Assembly (NCBI RefSeq): GCF_011074795.1
Contig: NZ_JAAMPF010000008.1
Location: 1-64,000, forward strand
Source of the DNA: Marinobacter salicampi
GTDB lineage: Bacteria > Pseudomonadota > Gammaproteobacteria > Pseudomonadales > Oleiphilaceae
DNA length: 64,000 bases
Direction of reading: 5' to 3'
Made by a program: the position numbers and the translations under genes. Shown one piece after another: positions 5,906 to 14,403 of the stretch. The notes below the pieces were generated by a model, which saw only the letters and a list, made by a program, of their open reading frames with translations, ran no database searches and was not told where the DNA came from. Each line of letters opens with the position of its first letter. Position 1 is the first letter of the stretch.

Positions 5906-8689
5906 CTACTGGCAGGCCTCACAGTCAGGCTCATCAATGGAACACACCTGCGGTGCAGGTGCCGCCACGGGCACGGATTTTTCCGCTCCGGTCGCCCCCA
6001 GTGACCGCAGGTAATAGGTGGTTTTCAGCCCCCGCTCCCAGGCCAGCTGGTACAGGGCATCCAGCTTCTTGCCACTGGCTTCGGCCATGTACAGGTTCAG
6101 GCTCTGGGCCTGGTCGAGCCATTTCTGACGCCGGGCGGCGGCCTCCACCAGCCAGCGGGAGTCGATCTCGAAAGCAGTGGCATAGCGGGCCTTGATGTCG
6201 GCGGGTACACGGTCGATCTGCTGCACCGAGCCGTCGAAGTACTTGAGGTCGTTCACCATTACGTTGTCCCACAGGCCCAGGGCTTTGAGGTCCCGGACCA
6301 GGGCCGGGTTGACCACCGTGAACTCGCCGGAGAGGTTCGATTTGACGAATAGGTTCTGGTACGCCGGCTCTATGGACTGGGACACACCCACAATATTGGA
6401 GATGGTCGCGGTCGGGGCGATGGCCATCAGGTTGGAGTTGCGCATGCCGTGGGCCCGGACCAGCTCGCGGATGGGCGTCCAGTCGAGGCGGGCGTCGGTA
6501 TTCAGGGTCAGGTCGCCGTCTTTGCGGGCGGCCTGGAGGTTGGCGATGGAATCGATGGGCAGTATGCCCTGGCTCCACAGCGAGCCGTCATAGCTCGGGT
6601 AGGCGCCCCGCTCGGCCGCCAGCCGGGCGGACGCGGCGATGGCGAGGTAGCTGATCTGCTCCATGGTGACGTCCGCAAACTCCACAGCCTCGGCGCTGGC
6701 GTAGGGCAGCTTCAGCTTGTACAGGGCGTCCTGGAAGCCCATCAGACCGAGGCCCACGGGCCGGTGGCGCAGGTTGGACTCACGGGCCTGGGGAACGGCG
6801 TAGTAATTGATGTCGATGACGTTATCGAGCATGCGCACGGCGGTGTTGATCGTGTCTTGCAGCCGGCTGACGTCCAGCTCGCCGTTGTGTATGTGGGCCG
6901 CCAGGTTGATGGAACCCAGGTTGCACACGGCGATTTCCTCCGAGCTGGTGTTCAGGGTGATTTCCGTACACAGGTTGGACGAATGCACCACGCCCTGGTG
7001 CTGTTGGGGCGAACGCAGGTTGCTCGGGTCCTTGAAGGTGATCCAGGGGTGGCCGGTCTCGAACAGCACGGTCAGCATCTTGCGCCACAGCTGCTTGGCA
7101 GGCACGGTCTTGAACAGACTGATCTCGCCCCGGGCGGCCATGGCCTCATAGGTTTCATAGCGGGCGCGGAACTCGTTGCCATAGAGATCATGAAGGTCGG
7201 GCACGTCGTTCGGGGAGAACAGGGTCCAGTCACGGTCGTTGCGCATGCGCTCCATGAGCAGGTCCGGCACCCAGTTGGCGGTGTTCATGTCGTGGGTGCG
7301 GCGGCGCTCGTCGCCGGTGTTCTTACGCAGCTCCAGGAATTCTTCAATGTCCAGGTGCCAGCTTTCCAAGTAGGCACAGACCGCGCCCTTGCGCTTGCCG
7401 CCCTGGTTGACCGCCACGGCGGTGTCGTTCACCACTTTCAGGAAGGGCACCACGCCCTGGCTCTTGCCATTGGTGCCTTTGATGTGGGCGCCCATGGCCC
7501 GCACCGGGGTCCAGTCATTACCCAGGCCGCCGGCCCATTTCGACAGCAGCGCGTTGTCCCGTACCGAGCCATAGATGCTGCCGAGATCATCCGCCACCGT
7601 GGTGAGGTAGCAGGAGGACAGCTGGGAATGCCGGGTACCGCTGTTGAACAGGGTGGGCGTGGACGACATGTAATCGAACGACGACAGCAGGTTATAGAAC
7701 TCTACTGCACGGGCGTTGGGGTCGTCTTCGCCCAGGGCGAGACCCATGGCCACCCGCATGAAGAAGACCTGGGGCAGCTCCAGCCGGTGGCCGTTCCAAT
7801 GGATGAAATAGCGGTCATACAGAGTCTGCAGGCCCAGGAAGCCGAACTGCAGGTCCTGCTCTGGCTTCAAGGCCTCGCCCAGGTGGGCCAGGTCAAATTC
7901 TGCCAGTGCCGGGTCCAGCAGTTCATGACCAATGCCGGTTTCGATATAGCTGGCCAAGGCTTGTGGGTAAAGCTCTGCCAGGGGCTGGTGCAGGGGCAAC
8001 CCAAGCGCCAGGCTGGCCTCCAGTTTCAGTTGCTCAAGCAGCAGGCGGGCGGTAACGGCGCTGTAGTCCGGCTCCCGCTCGATCCGGCCCCGGGCGGTCA
8101 TGATCAGTGCCGAGAGCACATCCTTTTCGGGAATGCCGTCATAAAGATTGCGCAGGGTGTCATCCACCAGGGTGTCGGGGTCGACGCCGTCCAGGTTGGC
8201 ACAGGCCTGCTCGACCTGGTATTTCATCAGGCCCAGGTCCAGGGGCACGATCTGGCCGCCGGTTTCGGTCACCGTCAGAGTGGGGTGGGATTCCAGCGGT
8301 GCCAGCCGGGCCCGCTCCTGGGCGTGGGCCTCCCGGTAGAGCACGTAAGCCCGGGCCACCTTGTGTTCTTCCGCCCGCATCAGGGCCAGCTCCACCTGAT
8401 CCTGCAGGTCTTCGATGTGGATCTTGCCACCGGCGTTCAGCCGCCGGCTTACCGCCTGCACCACCTGGGCCGTGACCTGCGCCACGCTGTGATGAATACG
8501 GGCGGAGCCTTCGGACTGCTCCCCTTCCACCGCCAGGAAGGCCTTGGTGACGGCAACACTGATCTTGGACGGGTTGAAACCCACCAGGGTACCGCTGCGC
8601 TTGATCACCTGCAGGGCAGATGTCTGGCTTGGGGAGTGAGGCTGTGAGGGGGAAGCGGAAGAAAGCGCTGCTGAAGCGGCGACGGACAT
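5906..8689 (-). CDS. nrdA: class I ribonucleotide reductase alpha subunit NrdA
   Basis: A 927-residue catalytic subunit that reduces ribonucleoside diphosphates for DNA synthesis with NrdB. An N-terminal ATP-cone begins at about residue 25 (ALQVIKRSG) and carries allosteric control. The barrel has LSSCYLTT (first redox Cys) and NLCTEITL (thiyl-radical Cys with Asn and Glu partners). The C-terminal tail ends DCEACQ, the Cys pair that re-reduces the active site. Length and ending resemble Pseudomonas NrdA. ATG 8689 follows AGGAGAA; the longer ORF start reads into the leader. The gene sits under a cobalamin riboswitch and possible NrdR boxes, so expression is likely cut when B12 or dATP is plentiful. 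Confidence 0.96.
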   Translation of the reverse strand: MSVAASAALSSASPSQPHSPSQTSALQVIKRSGTLVGFNPSKISVAVTKAFLAVEGEQSEGSARIHHSVAQVTAQVVQAVSRRLNAGGKIHIEDLQDQVELALMRAEEHKVARAYVLYREAHAQERARLAPLESHPTLTVTETGGQIVPLDLGLMKYQVEQACANLDGVDPDTLVDDTLRNLYDGIPEKDVLSALIMTARGRIEREPDYSAVTARLLLEQLKLEASLALGLPLHQPLAELYPQALASYIETGIGHELLDPALAEFDLAHLGEALKPEQDLQFGFLGLQTLYDRYFIHWNGHRLELPQVFFMRVAMGLALGEDDPNARAVEFYNLLSSFDYMSSTPTLFNSGTRHSQLSSCYLTTVADDLGSIYGSVRDNALLSKWAGGLGNDWTPVRAMGAHIKGTNGKSQGVVPFLKVVNDTAVAVNQGGKRKGAVCAYLESWHLDIEEFLELRKNTGDERRRTHDMNTANWVPDLLMERMRNDRDWTLFSPNDVPDLHDLYGNEFRARYETYEAMAARGEISLFKTVPAKQLWRKMLTVLFETGHPWITFKDPSNLRSPQQHQGVVHSSNLCTEITLNTSSEEIAVCNLGSINLAAHIHNGELDVSRLQDTINTAVRMLDNVIDINYYAVPQARESNLRHRPVGLGLMGFQDALYKLKLPYASAEAVEFADVTMEQISYLAIAASARLAAERGAYPSYDGSLWSQGILPIDSIANLQAARKDGDLTLNTDARLDWTPIRELVRAHGMRNSNLMAIAPTATISNIVGVSQSIEPAYQNLFVKSNLSGEFTVVNPALVRDLKALGLWDNVMVNDLKYFDGSVQQIDRVPADIKARYATAFEIDSRWLVEAAARRQKWLDQAQSLNLYMAEASGKKLDALYQLAWERGLKTTYYLRSLGATGAEKSVPVAAPAPQVCSIDEPDCEACQ

Positions 8690-8693
8690 CGGG

Positions 8694-8826
8694 TGTTCTC
8701 CTGAATACGCGTTAGGTTTCAAGCCTTCGCGTACGCAGGACGGATCGGTAGCGCAGAGCCAAAACAGCACGGCCACCCAACCGTTTGCTGCTCACCTTGA
8801 GGGCCCGGGGGCGCCATACGCGAAGG
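8694..8826 (-). promoter_or_regulatory. nrdA leader: candidate riboswitch expression platform
   Basis: In the nrdA leader RNA, CCTTCGCGTA (plus 8817-8826) is perfectly complementary to TACGCGAAGG (plus 8724-8733), a 10-bp long-range helix. The same TACGCG can instead pair with CGCGTA (plus 8703-8708), which lies 3 bases before the AGGAG ribosome site. These two pairings exclude each other, as expected of a switch between the aptamer and the start codon. The pairing is seen in sequence; its regulatory use is inferred. Confidence 0.4.
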
Positions 8827-8873
8827 TGCAGTCGCACTGTTCCGCCAAAACGGCGTTCGAACAGCACCTCCCT

Positions 8874-9057
8874 GGCAGGTCTTCGGACTCAGGAGCATGG
8901 GCTTTTGCCCGGCCTTGCGTAACGACTTCCCGGCCTGAACCAGTGTCTCTTGTTACGCTCGTTCTCCAATACCGCTGCGCGTCAGTTCCGGATTCTCACC
9001 GGATTCCCGATACCTTTCTGTAGCGTCACCCAATCAGGGAACCACTACATTTGGTAC
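8874..9057 (-). promoter_or_regulatory. cobalamin (adenosylcobalamin) riboswitch upstream of nrdA
   Basis: Read on the minus strand, the leader contains the conserved cobalamin riboswitch core: GGGAATCCGGTGAGAATCC, then GGAACTGACGCGCAGCGGT, and at the 3' end the B12 box AGTCCGAAGACCTGCC (plus 8874-8889). Spacing and order match the Rfam cobalamin class. B12 riboswitches on class I ribonucleotide reductase genes are known in Streptomyces, where a B12-dependent class II enzyme takes over. By the same logic this genome probably encodes NrdJ elsewhere. The aptamer ends 184 bases before the nrdA ATG. Confidence 0.93.
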
Positions 9058-9086
9058 CTAACCAAGGATGAACGCACTATATAGGG
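9043..9086. promoter_or_regulatory. candidate pair of NrdR boxes
   Basis: CACTATATAGGG (9075-9086, overlapping the -10 element) and CACTACATTTGG (9043-9054) each resemble the NrdR box consensus (CACWATATWTWGTG-like), with several mismatches. Their centres are 32 bases apart, the three-turn spacing typical of paired NrdR boxes at ribonucleotide reductase promoters. No nrdR gene is in the window. Confidence 0.4.
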
Positions 9087-9104
9087 CAAATCACTCCGTC
9101 ACAA
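9076..9104 (-). promoter_or_regulatory. sigma70-type promoter of nrdA
   Basis: On the minus strand TTGTGA (plus 9099-9104) is followed after 17 bases by TATAGT (plus 9076-9081). Transcription would begin near 9068, about 10 bases before the first conserved riboswitch bases. That gives a leader of about 380 bases for nrdA. Confidence 0.6.
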
Positions 9105-9233
9105 CACTTGCGGGAAAACTTTGGCCCTGGCTTTTGACGGGCTTTTTCCGGTCTCCATGTTACGCTCGTTACTGCCGTACAAGGCTTCAAAGAAGGCGCC
9201 TGTTTCCATCCGTTTCTATTGGACGTTTACCCT

Positions 9234-9959
9234 ATGACTGGCTTCACTACTCGCTTCCTTCCATTACTTTGCTCACTGCTCGTTATAGCAGGCCCCGCGC
9301 AGGGGGAGGTCATACCCCAGTTTTCGGCTATTGATGACCTCAACGATGGCTGGGAAGCGCTGGAGTTTCCGGAAATCGAGCGCCACAGCAGCTATGAGCT
9401 GGTGACAGAGGATGGGGTTCAGGTGGTGAAAGCCCGGACCGATGACAGCGCCTCCGGCCTGATCACCATGATTCGGGTAGAGCCAGCTGAGCGCCCGGTG
9501 CTCAGCTGGCGCTGGAAAGTGAGCGGGGTCTACGAGCGTGGCAGTGCCCTGCGCAAGAACGGCGATGACTACCCGGCCCGCATCTACGTGGCGTTCGAGT
9601 TTGAGCCTGACAAGGCGGGCTGGTTTGAGCGCATGAAGCGCAAGGCGGTCTCCGCCCTGTTTGATGCCGAGCTACCCGGCAAATCCCTCAACTATATCTG
9701 GGCAAACCGGCTTGAGGTGGGAGACATCGTTCAGAACCCGTTCAGCGAGGCCACCCAGATGATCGCGGTTAACTCGGGTAATGAAAAGGCCGGCACCTGG
9801 GTCTCCGTGGAGCGCAACATAGTCGAGGATTACCGGGCAGCCTTCGGGGAGGAGCCACCGGCCATTGTGGGCATTGGCATCATGTCTGACTCGGACAACA
9901 CCGGAGCGTCGGCAACCGCCTGGTATGGCGACATTAACCTGCGGCCAGCGCAAAACTGA
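9234..9959 (+). CDS. exported DUF3047-family protein
   Basis: A 241-residue protein with an N-terminal signal peptide (MTGFTTRFLPLLCSLLVIAG, cleavage probably after PAQG). The mature part matches the DUF3047 pattern: a lead-in LNDGWEALEFPEIERHSSYEL, then PVLSWRWKVSGV, DDYPARIYVAFEF, LNYIWANR and a C-terminal VGIGIMSDSDNTGASATAWYGDI. Function of the family is unknown; the fold is likely a beta-sandwich in the periplasm. ATG 9234 is preferred over a TTG at 9219 because it starts the signal peptide cleanly, although no clear ribosome site is seen. It is divergent from nrdA. Confidence 0.8.
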   Translation: MTGFTTRFLPLLCSLLVIAGPAQGEVIPQFSAIDDLNDGWEALEFPEIERHSSYELVTEDGVQVVKARTDDSASGLITMIRVEPAERPVLSWRWKVSGVYERGSALRKNGDDYPARIYVAFEFEPDKAGWFERMKRKAVSALFDAELPGKSLNYIWANRLEVGDIVQNPFSEATQMIAVNSGNEKAGTWVSVERNIVEDYRAAFGEEPPAIVGIGIMSDSDNTGASATAWYGDINLRPAQN

Positions 9960-9986
9960 AGGGCGGCGTCAGTGCTGGCCTGTGCG

Positions 9987-10820
9987 CTAGTCGGTTAGAT
10001 CGATCGGGTAACCCGGGAGGGTATCGACAGGGGGGAAGTTAATGTTATGAATGACTTCCCCCCGTTCCACCAGCCGCCAGTAGGCGGTATCGAAATCAGC
10101 TTTCACATGATGCACATCCGGCTGCTTGAGGGAAAACAGCCAGGATCCATAGCGCTTACGGACGGGCGTCTGGGTCAGTCCGGAATGTTCGGAGTCGCCT
10201 TTCAACACCTCCTCAACGGGCGGCTTGTAATCCAGCAGGTAATCCCCCCGCCCGCGCCTGAGCATATTGATGGCCGCGCCATGACTGGGGGCCTCCGTTA
10301 GCCTGATGCTGGGATCTTCACGCAGGACATCGATCAAACCACCATAACTGTAGCCGGCTATGAGTATCAGCACTTTGTTCTGGAAGTCACTGAATTGCGC
10401 CGGCGGTGGCGTACTCTGGCGCGACCAGGCACTGAGCTGGACCTGGATGGGCTTGATCGAACTCTCGACTATCGAACCCTGCAGCAAATGAATGTTCGTC
10501 AGGCCCGGAAACATGTCCACGGCGCCACGCTGCAGGTAAAAGTAAACCCGACTGATGGGTACATAGATGAAACGCAACCCGTACCCGGCCTCGTCAGCAA
10601 CCTTTCGGGTGAGGTCGATAAACTCACCTGCCGGGTCCCCGTTCTCATCCCGGTACTCAAATGGAGGGAATTCGACATAGCCCACCTTCAGCACCCTTTT
10701 GGACTCTTCCGAGCCCAGAACAGCACCGGCCCAGAATGAAACCAGAAGTAACAGAATCAAGGTTTTGAACGGGATCAAAATCGCTGCCAGCCGGTGTTTA
10801 GTCAGTGTTAATGTTGTCAT
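9987..10820 (-). CDS. periplasmic solute-binding protein-like (SBP family 3)
   Basis: A 277-residue exported protein. After a hydrophobic signal segment (about 15-37) the mature start KVLKVGYVEFPPFEYRDENGDPAGEFIDLTRKVADEAG is the classic opening of family 3 amino-acid-type binding proteins. No permease or ATPase is adjacent, so it may be a stand-alone sensor-like binding protein, as is common in Marinobacter and Shewanella, rather than part of a known ABC importer. The canonical ligand Arg/Asp pair cannot be assigned with confidence. ATG 10820 was chosen over a TTG two codons upstream. It is convergent with the DUF3047 gene, with a 27-base gap. Confidence 0.75.
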   Translation of the reverse strand: MTTLTLTKHRLAAILIPFKTLILLLLVSFWAGAVLGSEESKRVLKVGYVEFPPFEYRDENGDPAGEFIDLTRKVADEAGYGLRFIYVPISRVYFYLQRGAVDMFPGLTNIHLLQGSIVESSIKPIQVQLSAWSRQSTPPPAQFSDFQNKVLILIAGYSYGGLIDVLREDPSIRLTEAPSHGAAINMLRRGRGDYLLDYKPPVEEVLKGDSEHSGLTQTPVRKRYGSWLFSLKQPDVHHVKADFDTAYWRLVERGEVIHNINFPPVDTLPGYPIDLTD

Positions 10821-11024
10821 TATCAACCAATGCCAGAAAACCCTACCTTACAATCAGGGTAACAGAGTTGTGACAGAATGCATTGCACACAATAACCAGG
10901 GCCATACAGTTTAGGAACGCTCGTAGCGCGGTATTGGTTCCCATGCCGGGAACGAACTTACCCGCAGCCAATTGTTTGTAATAAATACGGGCTACACTGA
11001 TGAAAGGACTCGACAGGTAACGTT

Positions 11025-11936
11025 ATGAATACGATCCCCAGGCACCCCGTACGTTGGCAGGACCACGCCTCTGCCATTCTCAGTGGCTTTCTTGGCGACT
11101 GGCTTGAACATCGGGCCAATCCTCTTGCGGTCGAGCTTCAGATGATGTTCGAGGGCCAGCCCCTAGATCCCGCTCAGCCGCAACTTGCCCAGCCGAGACG
11201 TACCCTGGTACTGATGGTACACGGATTGACCGAGCTGGAATCGATCTGGGATTACCCGGGCCAACCAGGGGTCAATTATGGCTCGGAACTGGCGGAAGTT
11301 TTGGGGGCCACGCCCCTTGGCCTGCGCTACAACTCGGGCCGGCCGATTTATCGCAATGGCGAGGATCTGGCCGAAGCCCTGGAAACCCTGGTCGCCGAAT
11401 GGCCGGTGCCGGTCGAAAACCTGATCCTCATTGGCCACAGCATGGGTGGGCTGCTGATCCGCAGTGCCTGCCAGGCGGGGCTTGGTTCAGGCCATACTTG
11501 GACCGGACTGGTGGAGAGCTGCGTCTACCTGGGCGCGCCCCACGAAGGCTCCTGGTTGGCAAAGGCGGCCCACGGCGCAGCCGGCTTCATGCACAAAGTT
11601 CCCCGGGACTACCTGAAGGTCATTGGCGAGGTACTGGATGTCCGCAGTGCCGGTATTCGCAACCTGTCCAGGGGTGATATTCTTGAAGAAAGCGGTGCCC
11701 TGGCTCCTCTGCTCCCCAACGCCAGGCATTTTGCCATCTCCGGGTTACTGGCCCGCCAGCATGGCAATCCGGTGAACGTTCTGTTTGGTGATGCCCTGGT
11801 GCAGGAAGGTAGCGCCCGAGGTGCCAACCAGGCGGATTGGGAGCTGACGGACTACGCCTGTTTCCCTGGCATCGACCACATACGCCTGACTCATCACCCC
11901 AAAGTGTACGAAAAACTGAAGGAATGGCTTGAATGA
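11025..11936 (+). CDS. alpha/beta hydrolase (PGAP1/lipase-like esterase)
   Basis: A 303-residue serine hydrolase. The oxyanion/strand motif TLVLMVHGLTELESIW (about 64-79) precedes the nucleophile elbow GHSMGG (Ser about 144), and LGAPHEGSWLAK follows as in lipase and PGAP1-like enzymes. A late His in GIDHIRLTHHPKVY is the probable catalytic base. No signal peptide is evident, so it is probably cytoplasmic; likely a carboxylesterase or lipase of unknown substrate. It overlaps the next gene by 4 bases (ATGA), so the two are translationally coupled. Confidence 0.8.
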   Translation: MNTIPRHPVRWQDHASAILSGFLGDWLEHRANPLAVELQMMFEGQPLDPAQPQLAQPRRTLVLMVHGLTELESIWDYPGQPGVNYGSELAEVLGATPLGLRYNSGRPIYRNGEDLAEALETLVAEWPVPVENLILIGHSMGGLLIRSACQAGLGSGHTWTGLVESCVYLGAPHEGSWLAKAAHGAAGFMHKVPRDYLKVIGEVLDVRSAGIRNLSRGDILEESGALAPLLPNARHFAISGLLARQHGNPVNVLFGDALVQEGSARGANQADWELTDYACFPGIDHIRLTHHPKVYEKLKEWLE

Positions 11937-12229
11937 AGAGTAACGGCCCGATTCAAACACTGGAAGATAACCGGACCGCCAGCCTCAAATGGTGGTTGGG
12001 GGCGGCGGACATCGTCGCCGTCGGCGTGGCTGAAGGCGCTTCCCGCATTGGTCGGGCTCACATTGCCATTGCCGACGAGAGCTTTAATATACTGGCGCGC
12101 TTTGAGGTTACCCGTCCGGTCAGTGAGTCTGTCCGGGTCGTTCACCACGGCATATCACGGCTGTGCTATGGCTCGGTAGGCCTGGCGGCACGGGCAGCCC
12201 AGAGGGCAACCGGCCACAAGCCTAGATAA
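11933..12229 (+). CDS. small protein coupled to the alpha/beta hydrolase
   Basis: A 98-residue protein whose ATG overlaps the hydrolase stop. The core [38 protein letters not shown] and [22 protein letters not shown] looks like two amphipathic helices around a short linker. The second part resembles the helical segment that precedes the catalytic domain in larger PGAP1-like hydrolases (from memory, not searched), which suggests a detached lid or helper module. No membrane helix. Its last 8 bases overlap the end of nhaB on the other strand. Function unknown. Confidence 0.7.
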   Translation: MKSNGPIQTLEDNRTASLKWWLGAADIVAVGVAEGASRIGRAHIAIADESFNILARFEVTRPVSESVRVVHHGISRLCYGSVGLAARAAQRATGHKPR

Positions 12230-13727
12230 AGTTCACCACGCACCACAGTCCCACCGAACCCATCACCACCGTGTATGGCAGCGCCATGAAGACCATGCGG
12301 CCATAAGACAACCGAACCAGCGGAGCAATCGCCGAGGTCAGCAGGAACAGGAACGCCGCCTGGCCGTTGGGTGTGGCGACACTGGGCAGGTTGGTGCCGG
12401 TGTTAATGGCAATCGCAAGCCGCTCGAAATGCGCCTGATCAATAGTGCCTGCATCCAGCGCCTGTTTGATTTCGCTGATATAGACCGTCGCCACAAACAC
12501 GTTATCGCTGATCATCGAGAGCACACCGTTGGCGATAAAGAACATGCCAGGCTGCTGATCGATGGGCAATGACAGTACCAGGTTGATGATCGGGGTAAAC
12601 AGGTGCTGCTCGTGAATAACCGCAACAATGGCAAAGAACACCACCAGCAACGAGGTAAACGGCAGGGCTTCCTGGAAAGCCTTGCCGATCTGGTGTTCGT
12701 CGGTAATGCCGGTAAATGAAGTGATAAGGATGATTACCAGCAGGCCGATCATGCCTACTTCTGCCAGATGAAGGGCCAGCCCCACAACCAGCACTACGGC
12801 GGCCATGGCCTGAATCCAGAGAGCGGCCTGGTCCGCCGGTGTACGTTTCTTGCGCTCGTTGTCGGCAAACTCTTCCAGCACCCGTCTGACCTTTCTGGGT
12901 AGTCGCGTGCCATAACCGAACCAGCGCAGTTTCTCGAGCAGCCAGCAGGTGGTGAGACCGGCTACCAGAACGGGCAGGCTCACCGGCAGCATGTGGGTAA
13001 AGAAGGTTGCGAAATCCCAGCCCGCGACTTTGGCAATTAGGAGGTTCTGGGGCTCGCCGACCATGGTGGCAACCCCGCCCAGGGCCGTGCCCACCGCCCC
13101 ATGCATCAGTAGGCTTCGCAGGAAGGACCGGAAATTATGCAGGTCACTGCGATGCAGCTCGACCACTTCCTGGTCGCTGTTGGCGTTGTGATCCGTGTGG
13201 TGGTGCCCCTTGCCGGAGGCCACCTTGTGGTAGACCGAATAAAAACCAACGGCGACACTGATGATGACCGCAGTCACTGTCAGGGCATCAAGAAAGGCCG
13301 ACAGCAGCGCCGCGGCTGCGCAGAATAGCAGGGACAGCGCCGATTTCGACCGGACCCCCACCAGAATCTGGGTGAAGGTCACCAGCAGCAGTTCCTTCAT
13401 GAAATAAATACCCGCCACCATGAACAGCAGCAGCATGATCACCGGCAGGTTGGTCAGTACTTCATGGTAGACGGCGTCCGGCGTGGTCATACCGATCAGC
13501 AGGGCCTCGATGGCAATCAGACCGCCGGGCTGGAGCGGGTAGCACTTGAGCGCCATGGCTAGGGTGAAAATGAACTCGCCGACCAGCAGCCAGCCCGTGA
13601 ACACAGGCCCGAACAGCCAGAGCAGAATCGGATTCGCTAACAGAAACAGCAGGATAACCTGCTTGTACCAGTTGGGGGAATTGCCAAGGAAATTGTGGGT
13701 AAAGCCGGACAACACGCTAGTGGGCAT
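12222..13727 (-). CDS. nhaB: Na+/H+ antiporter NhaB
   Basis: A 501-residue polytopic inner-membrane antiporter of the NhaB family, exporting Na+ in exchange for H+. The whole length fits the family. N-terminal [10 protein letters not shown] is diagnostic, and [23 protein letters not shown] and [19 protein letters not shown] hold the conserved polar and Asp residues. [12 protein letters not shown] and [25 protein letters not shown] lie near the end. A His-rich cytoplasmic loop ([10 protein letters not shown]) is present. ATG 13727 follows an AGAAGA site; the upstream in-frame extension lacks support. The antiporter fits a halotolerant marine lifestyle. Confidence 0.95.
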   Translation of the reverse strand: MPTSVLSGFTHNFLGNSPNWYKQVILLFLLANPILLWLFGPVFTGWLLVGEFIFTLAMALKCYPLQPGGLIAIEALLIGMTTPDAVYHEVLTNLPVIMLLLFMVAGIYFMKELLLVTFTQILVGVRSKSALSLLFCAAAALLSAFLDALTVTAVIISVAVGFYSVYHKVASGKGHHHTDHNANSDQEVVELHRSDLHNFRSFLRSLLMHGAVGTALGGVATMVGEPQNLLIAKVAGWDFATFFTHMLPVSLPVLVAGLTTCWLLEKLRWFGYGTRLPRKVRRVLEEFADNERKKRTPADQAALWIQAMAAVVLVVGLALHLAEVGMIGLLVIILITSFTGITDEHQIGKAFQEALPFTSLLVVFFAIVAVIHEQHLFTPIINLVLSLPIDQQPGMFFIANGVLSMISDNVFVATVYISEIKQALDAGTIDQAHFERLAIAINTGTNLPSVATPNGQAAFLFLLTSAIAPLVRLSYGRMVFMALPYTVVMGSVGLWCVVNFI

Positions 13728-14403
13728 TACAGCATTCTTCTGAGTGAACGGGCGGACAACAGTGTGTGGCAACGGGCCCGAATCTTCCTTGATATTTGTG
13801 TACCTGTTTATGCTTCAAAGGTAACGGGTGAGTGCAGAGTCGGTCTTACACACAACAAGGAGGGGTGAACCGAGGACCACGCCATGAGGCTGCAGGATAT
13901 TACTGAAAAACAGTGTAAGGAGCGACCAAAATTAGTCGGTGTCGGAAGGGTTTACAGGGAGGGTTCACTTACACAGGTTATAATATAACATTCGTCAGCG
14001 GGTCACTTCCGCATTTTCGTGTAATGCGTGGTCGCCGAGCAACTGGCCCTGCGCATGGCGGATCTGGAGCCCGACCAGGCCGTAGCCATCCGGGGCCGGT
14101 ATATTCCGTGTCGGGTTGCCGGCCCGGTGGCTGTCTGACGATTCAGGCCTGCCAGTACGGGTTCTGCCGGCCCCGGGGAGCGGTGTTTGCGGACCTTGCC
14201 ATCTCCCTCAGCCAGGCCGGCCTGTCCTGTTTCAATGGCCATGCGCTCCCGACCAGCCGGTAAGTCAGTCGGCCCACTCTTCACTACGACATACCTAGTT
14301 TTTGCTATGGCCCCGGTCGCCCCTGGCAGCACGGCAGCATTGCCCGGATCGGCCATCACCATGGCCTGGTTATTAGACTACGATCGTCCCGGCGACCCTG
14401 CCC
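13728..14403. other. long intergenic region with no supported gene
   Basis: This 676-base stretch lies between the 5' end of nhaB and the 3' end of dadA. It should hold the nhaB promoter, but no good hexamer pair was found. A 34-codon frame at 13884-13988 (plus strand, starting MRLQDITEKQCKERPKLVG) has CGAGG before its ATG, and a GTTATAATATAAC palindrome overlaps its end. Bases 14025-14270 are GC-rich with coding-like triplets in two plus frames (one reads VVAEQLALRMADLEPDQAVAIRG) broken by stops. This may be a decayed gene, but no family is recognisable. Confidence 0.35.

Noticed and set aside
6449..8647. Very long (732 codons) plus-strand open frame opposite nrdA
   Set aside because: It is exactly antisense to nrdA; such long shadows arise from GC-rich codon use. 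The translation is Gln/His/Val-rich and not protein-like.
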